Shown: positions 60,758 through 64,000 of the stretch, one piece after another
Layout of the letters: every line of letters begins with the position of its first letter
How positions within the stretch are numbered: position 1 is the first letter of the stretch
Source: Nibrella saemangeumensis
GTDB lineage: Bacteria; Bacteroidota; Bacteroidia; Cytophagales; Spirosomataceae
Length of the DNA: 64,000 nt
NCBI RefSeq assembly: GCF_039541915.1
Contig: NZ_BAABHD010000005.1
Location: forward strand, 62,001-126,000
Direction: 5' to 3'
The notes under the pieces: model-generated
Database searches by the model: none
What the model was told of the DNA's origin: nothing
What the model saw: the letters and a program-made list of their open reading frames with translations, nothing else
Translations under genes and position numbers: made by a program

Positions 60758-61783
60758 CTAAGGTTTCGCAATGGTCGCGGAGGTGCTGCGGGACAGCAGA
60801 TCGGTGAAAACAGGGAGTTTGGTGGTGAGCGTTACCAGCCGCGTCTCCACCGGCACATCGGGTATGGCCAGCATATCGGCAAGGGCGTCGCCCAGGAAAA
60901 AGCGCATCTGGGCGGCTGCCAGATTGTAGGCACTTGGCGAACCGGCCTGCTGCTCCAGGGCCCGCAGCAGCGCTTTGGTTAAGCCCTGACCGGCTTCCGA
61001 TGCCTCAAACTGCCGCTGGGCAATAATCCGGTCCAGGTGAAACGCTTCGCGCAGGTTCTGCGGCAGCAGTTCGTCGGCTACGCCGTTGATATACCCTACC
61101 ACGTTCAGGAGATGCAGATACGCTTCTTCTTCAGCCTCGCTGGTGGTAATATTGGCTTTGCGCAAACCCCGAATCACGATGTACGAGAATGCGCCGTTGG
61201 TGCCGGCCATATCCTCCTGATTCACCGGGTAACCCCAGTCCATATTCCAGCGGCCGCTGTTAAGCACAAACCAGCGCGAGGCTGCATGGATCAGCCGGAT
61301 TTTCAGAATACGGGTAAAGATGGCACCGTTGGTCCACTCCTTCTCATTCATCACCCCAAACACAAATTCGCCAGTTTCCTGCAAACGCCGGTACGTGTCG
61401 TTTTTGATCCGCTCCGTCATCCAGAGCACCTGCGCCCCGTTGGCCGCCAGGTAGCAGTACGGCAGCGAGTAACAGCCGAGCGATAAGGCAACGGCGCCGG
61501 CATGCTTCCAGAAGAAAGCGAGTCCCTGCTTCATTTTCCGCTTATCAGCCCAGGCCGGCAGGTACGCGAACTCGCGTATGAACTGCTGCACCGGTTCGGG
61601 CTGCCTGTCCAGCGAAAGATCCTGGGGATCGGCCAGCCAGCGCATGAGGTTTCTTAGCTCGTCCTTGCCGTGCTGATCGACTACGGCGGTAATTGCCGCA
61701 TCGGCCGGTGCGTCACCCTGCAGGCGGTAGTGCCGGAGAAGTTCGTCCGTAAACGTGCGGGTGGGTTTAATGATCGTCGGCAT
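60758..61783 (-). CDS. MpaB/latex-clearing protein-like oxygenase (DUF2236)
   Basis: The ATG at 61783 (MPTIIKPTRTFTDEL) is preferred over a GTG 9 bp upstream, giving 341 residues. An alpha-helical fold is suggested by FFWKHAGAVALSLGCYSLPY, AANGAQVLWMTERIKNDTYRRLQET, RILKIRLIHAASRWF and GTNGAFSYIVIRGL, the pattern of the oxygenase MpaB/DUF2236 family. In the related rubber oxygenase Lcp a His in a similar RLxHA segment binds heme; here it is in KIRLIHAASR. Substrate unknown. It ends 26 bp before the mnmE start. Confidence 0.82.
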   Translation of the reverse strand: MPTIIKPTRTFTDELLRHYRLQGDAPADAAITAVVDQHGKDELRNLMRWLADPQDLSLDRQPEPVQQFIREFAYLPAWADKRKMKQGLAFFWKHAGAVALSLGCYSLPYCYLAANGAQVLWMTERIKNDTYRRLQETGEFVFGVMNEKEWTNGAIFTRILKIRLIHAASRWFVLNSGRWNMDWGYPVNQEDMAGTNGAFSYIVIRGLRKANITTSEAEEEAYLHLLNVVGYINGVADELLPQNLREAFHLDRIIAQRQFEASEAGQGLTKALLRALEQQAGSPSAYNLAAAQMRFFLGDALADMLAIPDVPVETRLVTLTTKLPVFTDLLSRSTSATIAKP

Positions 61784-61838
61784 AGGTTTCACTGGTTTCT
61801 ACGCGGATAACGACCTGTGCAGGTGATTAGTTTACGCC

Positions 61839-62600
61839 TTACAGGCTTAGCTGCAAACCATCGTACCCCAGCCGGATATTGTGGGGTAATTCTTTTTCCA
61901 CTTCGTGGTGCAGACCCATTTTGTGGCTGATATGGGTGAAGAATGTCAGCTCCGGCCGGATGCGTTCTACCAGGGCCACCGCCTGCTCCAGCGTAAAATG
62001 GGAGATATGATCGTTGCGCTGCAGGGCATCCAGTACCAGTACCTGCGTACCGTATACTTTTTCGAGTTCTGCGTCGGAGATGTAGTTGAGGTCGGTGAGG
62101 TAAGTGAAATTGTGTACCCGAAAGCCAAACACCGGCAGGCGGTGGTGCATCACCTCTATCGGGATGATCCGGACTCCGGCTATTTCAAAGGGTTCATTGT
62201 TGATCTCGTGCGTGCGAATGCTCGGCACACCGGGGTACTTTTTATCGGCAAAGACGTAGGCAAACTCGTTCCGGAGCTGGTTCAGCACCCGCCCACGGGC
62301 GTAGATGGGAATTTCTTCCTGCTGCCGGAAATTAAACGCCCTGACCTCATCCAGGCCAGCCGTATGGTCTTTGTGCTCGTGCGTGAACACCACCGCATCC
62401 AGCCGCTCCAGACTCAACCGAAGCATCTGCTGCCGGAAATCCGGGCCGGTGTCAATCACGATACTCCGCCCATCCACGGCCAGGTGTACCGACGAACGCA
62501 ATCGTTTGTCGCGAAAATCGACCGACCGGCAAACCGCACACGTGCAGCCAATCATAGGCACACCCGACGACGTACCCGTACCGAGGAGGGTTATCTGCAT
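61839..62600 (-). CDS. MBL-fold phosphodiesterase, PhnP-like
   Basis: A 253-residue metallo-beta-lactamase-fold protein. MQITLLGTGTSSGVPMIGCTCAVC gives the PhnP-like N-terminus with Cys ligands for a structural zinc. THEHKDHTAGLDEVR is the catalytic metal motif; YLTDLNYI and LTFFTHISHKMGLHHEVE follow. PhnP hydrolyses cyclic phosphodiesters; whether this homolog uses the same substrate is not known, because no phn genes are near. A palindrome begins two bases upstream of its ATG. Confidence 0.88.
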   Translation of the reverse strand: MQITLLGTGTSSGVPMIGCTCAVCRSVDFRDKRLRSSVHLAVDGRSIVIDTGPDFRQQMLRLSLERLDAVVFTHEHKDHTAGLDEVRAFNFRQQEEIPIYARGRVLNQLRNEFAYVFADKKYPGVPSIRTHEINNEPFEIAGVRIIPIEVMHHRLPVFGFRVHNFTYLTDLNYISDAELEKVYGTQVLVLDALQRNDHISHFTLEQAVALVERIRPELTFFTHISHKMGLHHEVEKELPHNIRLGYDGLQLSL

Positions 62601-62601
62601 A

Positions 62602-62670
62602 TTGAGTGATTCAGCGATTGAGTGAATGAGCGATCAATCGTCTTCACTCAATCGCCAAATCACTCAATCA
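62602..62670. repeat. Imperfect palindrome of GAGTGATT-like units at the PhnP-like start codon
   Basis: The left arm (62604-62625) pairs with the right arm (62644-62665) at about 20 of 22 positions, and pairing continues with mismatches to 62670. The elements are direct repeats of GATTGAGTGA. It spans the gap between the response regulator stop and the PhnP-like ATG at 62600, so it can fold in the mRNA leader right before that start. Confidence 0.75.
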
Positions 62671-62675
62671 CTCCA

Positions 62676-63056
62676 TTAATTATCCGTTAACTGATTGACA
62701 ACCTCAACCAGGCGGTCGAAGTTCAGGGGTTTCACGAGCACATCGTTGAAGCCGGCAGCTTTAAACTCTTCTTCGGTGTAATTTTTCGCGTTACCGGTAA
62801 TGGCCACAATGGGTACAGCCGCTTTTTGGGGTTGCGGCAGCGCCCGAACCCGACGGACACACTCCATTCCATCCATAATCGGCATGTTGATGTCCAGCAG
62901 CAGAATAGAGAAATCCTCTTTCTCCAGGATCTGCAACACCTGTTCGCCATTCTTCACGGCGGTTATATCATAATTCTGAAACTCAAGGATTTTGCGGGCC
63001 AGGTTTTGAATAACCGAACTATCTTCAGCAATCAGGACTCGTTTGGAAGAGGACAT
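62676..63056 (-). CDS. Single-domain response regulator (CheY-like receiver)
   Basis: The chosen ATG at 63056 (MSSSKRVLIAEDSSVIQ) gives 126 residues; an ATG at 63080 is possible. It is a bare receiver: acidic pair in LIAEDSS, phosphoacceptor Asp in LLLDINMPIMDG, Thr/Ser in PIVAITGNA and Lys in DVLVKPLNFD. There is no output domain, so it likely works in a phosphorelay or by binding a partner. No kinase gene is adjacent. Confidence 0.93.
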   Translation of the reverse strand: MSSSKRVLIAEDSSVIQNLARKILEFQNYDITAVKNGEQVLQILEKEDFSILLLDINMPIMDGMECVRRVRALPQPQKAAVPIVAITGNAKNYTEEEFKAAGFNDVLVKPLNFDRLVEVVNQLTDN

Positions 63057-63080
63057 ATGGCTATTGGTCGTAGGTAACAA

Positions 63081-63420
63081 GGATGGTTTTGGCTGGTGAA
63101 ATTAACGATAATTATCTAAACGCAAAAAAGCCCCGCCCACACCGGTGCACAGGCTTTTCAAAATATATGTACCCACATTCATTCAGGGAGTGGACAAGGC
63201 TCACATTAAATTTTATAAAATTCACATCCCGGTAACACCATTTTCTGAAATGTTTTGTACATTTATCTTCCCAATCCACCCTAACCCGGGTTGATGCACT
63301 CCGGTCACCGCTTTTCGGAGTGCTTTTGTCCGCAAGCGGTTTTTACGAACACCCCACCGTTCGTCTGTTTACTTCGCACGCCGGTTACTATTCTCTTCCA
63401 TCTTCTTATTAGCTGATTTT
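63081..63420. other. 340-bp gene-free region between divergent genes
   Basis: A weak stem AAAAGCC/GGCTTTT (63126-63158) holds the palindrome CACCGGTG (63140-63147). Further on lies a terminator-like hairpin at 63296-63327 and, ahead of it, a weak promoter match: TTTC (63242-63245), 18 bp, TATCTTCC (63264-63271). No convincing ORF. A leader with attenuator or a small RNA is possible. Confidence 0.4.
63296..63327 (+). terminator. Terminator-like hairpin upstream of the WapI-like gene
   Basis: GCACTCCG (63296-63303) and CGGAGTGC (63316-63323) are perfectly complementary and are followed by TTTT. No annotated plus-strand gene ends here, so it may stop a short transcript or act as attenuator of the gene at 63421. 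Confidence 0.55.
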
Positions 63421-63861
63421 ATGAAATTAACCGGACCAGAAGGTGAGTTCGAATTGCAGATACTGGATTACGAGTATACGGATGCACCTTCCTTCCTGGA
63501 CCGAAACTGGCTTCTTGTCAACCTGCGTACGCATTACCAGGGCCGGGAGCATACCTGTACCGCTTCTCTTTTATCAACCTGGGAGATTGAAATGCTGCTT
63601 GGCTGGATGCAGTCCGTAGTTTCCAACCGGGAACTGGCCCCCAAAGTCACGTTTGTGGAGCCCAGCCTGAGTATTAGCAACGAATCGGCCCGGAAGGATA
63701 AATACGAATTTTGCATTAAACTAGCCGGCGAGGCTACTCCAGCCTGGTATGAGGATCACAAACGCCCATTCTGGCTGAAGGTCAGCCCTGACCCACAGGA
63801 GCTTAAAGGCGCCATTCAGGATTTAAAAGGGCAACTTGAGCAATTTCCTGTACGGGAGTAG
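63421..63861 (+). CDS. Small protein resembling WapI-family immunity proteins
   Basis: A 146-residue cytoplasmic protein with no signal peptide. The pattern GEFELQILDYEYTDA...FLDRNWLLVNLRTHYQGREHTCTASLLSTWEIEMLLGWM is like the WapI-type immunity family (a first strand set, D-x-NWL and W-E-x-x-L-x-W). No toxin gene is visible next to it, so it may be an orphan or serve another role. The identification rests on motif memory and is moderate. Confidence 0.6.
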   Translation: MKLTGPEGEFELQILDYEYTDAPSFLDRNWLLVNLRTHYQGREHTCTASLLSTWEIEMLLGWMQSVVSNRELAPKVTFVEPSLSISNESARKDKYEFCIKLAGEATPAWYEDHKRPFWLKVSPDPQELKGAIQDLKGQLEQFPVRE

Positions 63862-63935
63862 TTGATTGGTTCAATGGTTAATTGGGTTTTGATACCCGTG
63901 AACTAACTAACCAATTAACCATTGAACCAATCAAC
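63861..63935. repeat. Perfect 25-bp inverted repeat between convergent genes
   Basis: The arms at 63861-63885 and 63911-63935 are exact reverse complements, and the loop carries a further GGG/CCC pairing. It is built of GATTGGTT/CAATGGTTAATTGG units. It begins at the last base of the WapI-like stop and overlaps the stop of the convergent partial gene, so it may separate their transcripts. Confidence 0.85.
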
Positions 63936-64000
63936 CAATCAACCCTTTATATTCCACCAGAAACTCCTGAAAGGCTTCGCTTAGCTGCTTGAGGTTATCG
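63931..64000 (-). CDS. C-terminal fragment of an unidentified gene (continues past window)
   Basis: The last 70 bases read on the minus strand as DNLKQLSEAFQEFLVEYKGLIG and stop (TGA at 63931-63933). The helical sequence and convergent layout suggest a real gene end, but only 22 residues are visible and no family can be named. Confidence 0.4.
   Translation of the reverse strand, partial: DNLKQLSEAFQEFLVEYKGLIG

Overview
The window looks like chromosomal DNA of a Bacteroidota bacterium, most likely order Cytophagales and close to Spirosoma. The grounds are moderately high GC content, TonB-dependent receptors with an N-terminal carboxypeptidase-regulatory-like domain paired with DUF4249 lipoproteins, candidate promoters of the Bacteroidota type (TTTG, about 19 bp, TAnnTTTG), a uppS-bamA-ompH-ompH envelope operon, and large FtsX-type permeases. 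The genus is an inference. No rRNA, tRNA, CRISPR array, integrase or transposase was recognised.

Layout. 1-8100: a TonB receptor/DUF4249 pair (DUF4249 cut by the window edge), a PolX protein whose polymerase active site looks lost while its PHP domain is intact, and a second TonB receptor. 8200-11300: a double-FKBP lipoprotein, a metallo-beta-lactamase-fold hydrolase and a two-domain fasciclin lipoprotein. 11440-16515: uppS, bamA and two OmpH/Skp chaperones. 16680-21970: a secreted protein of unknown function, lspA, proline dehydrogenase and a DAHP synthase-chorismate mutase fusion, with two bidirectional terminators. 21968-25263: a translationally coupled TonB receptor/DUF4249 pair.

25500-35355 is the most unusual locus. 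One ABC ATPase is followed by two paralogous proteins of about 1200 residues, each an ABC-2 type permease fused to an M1-like zinc aminopeptidase domain. Between the paralogs sits an AT-richer set of lipid-related genes: a SAM methyltransferase, a VanZ-like membrane protein and a DgkA-type lipid kinase. A palindrome resembling PadR operators lies upstream, but no PadR gene is present. A separate FtsX-type permease follows (35467-37941, minus strand). Its upstream region holds a near-consensus sigma-54 promoter and two identical-format dyads that look like an NtrC-type activator site.

38244-59102 is a roughly 21 kb, entirely minus-strand cluster for arabinoxylan and decorated xylan breakdown: GH10 xylanase, six CE1-like esterase genes in a row (seven esterase domains), GH39, another acetylxylan-esterase-like hydrolase, GH43, a VOC protein, a second GH43, GH95 and GH51. 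At its upstream end is a NUDIX-fold protein with a broken Nudix box, resembling AraR/NrtR-type sugar-responsive regulators. A strong promoter match precedes that gene. There is no SusC/SusD pair or sugar transporter in the cluster. Three copies of a long palindromic repeat sit in its gaps.

59353-64000 holds mnmE, an MpaB/latex-clearing-like oxygenase, a PhnP-like phosphodiesterase, a single-domain response regulator, a WapI-like immunity-type protein and the tail of one more gene. Several gaps here contain palindromes built from short GATTGA/GAGTGA-like units.
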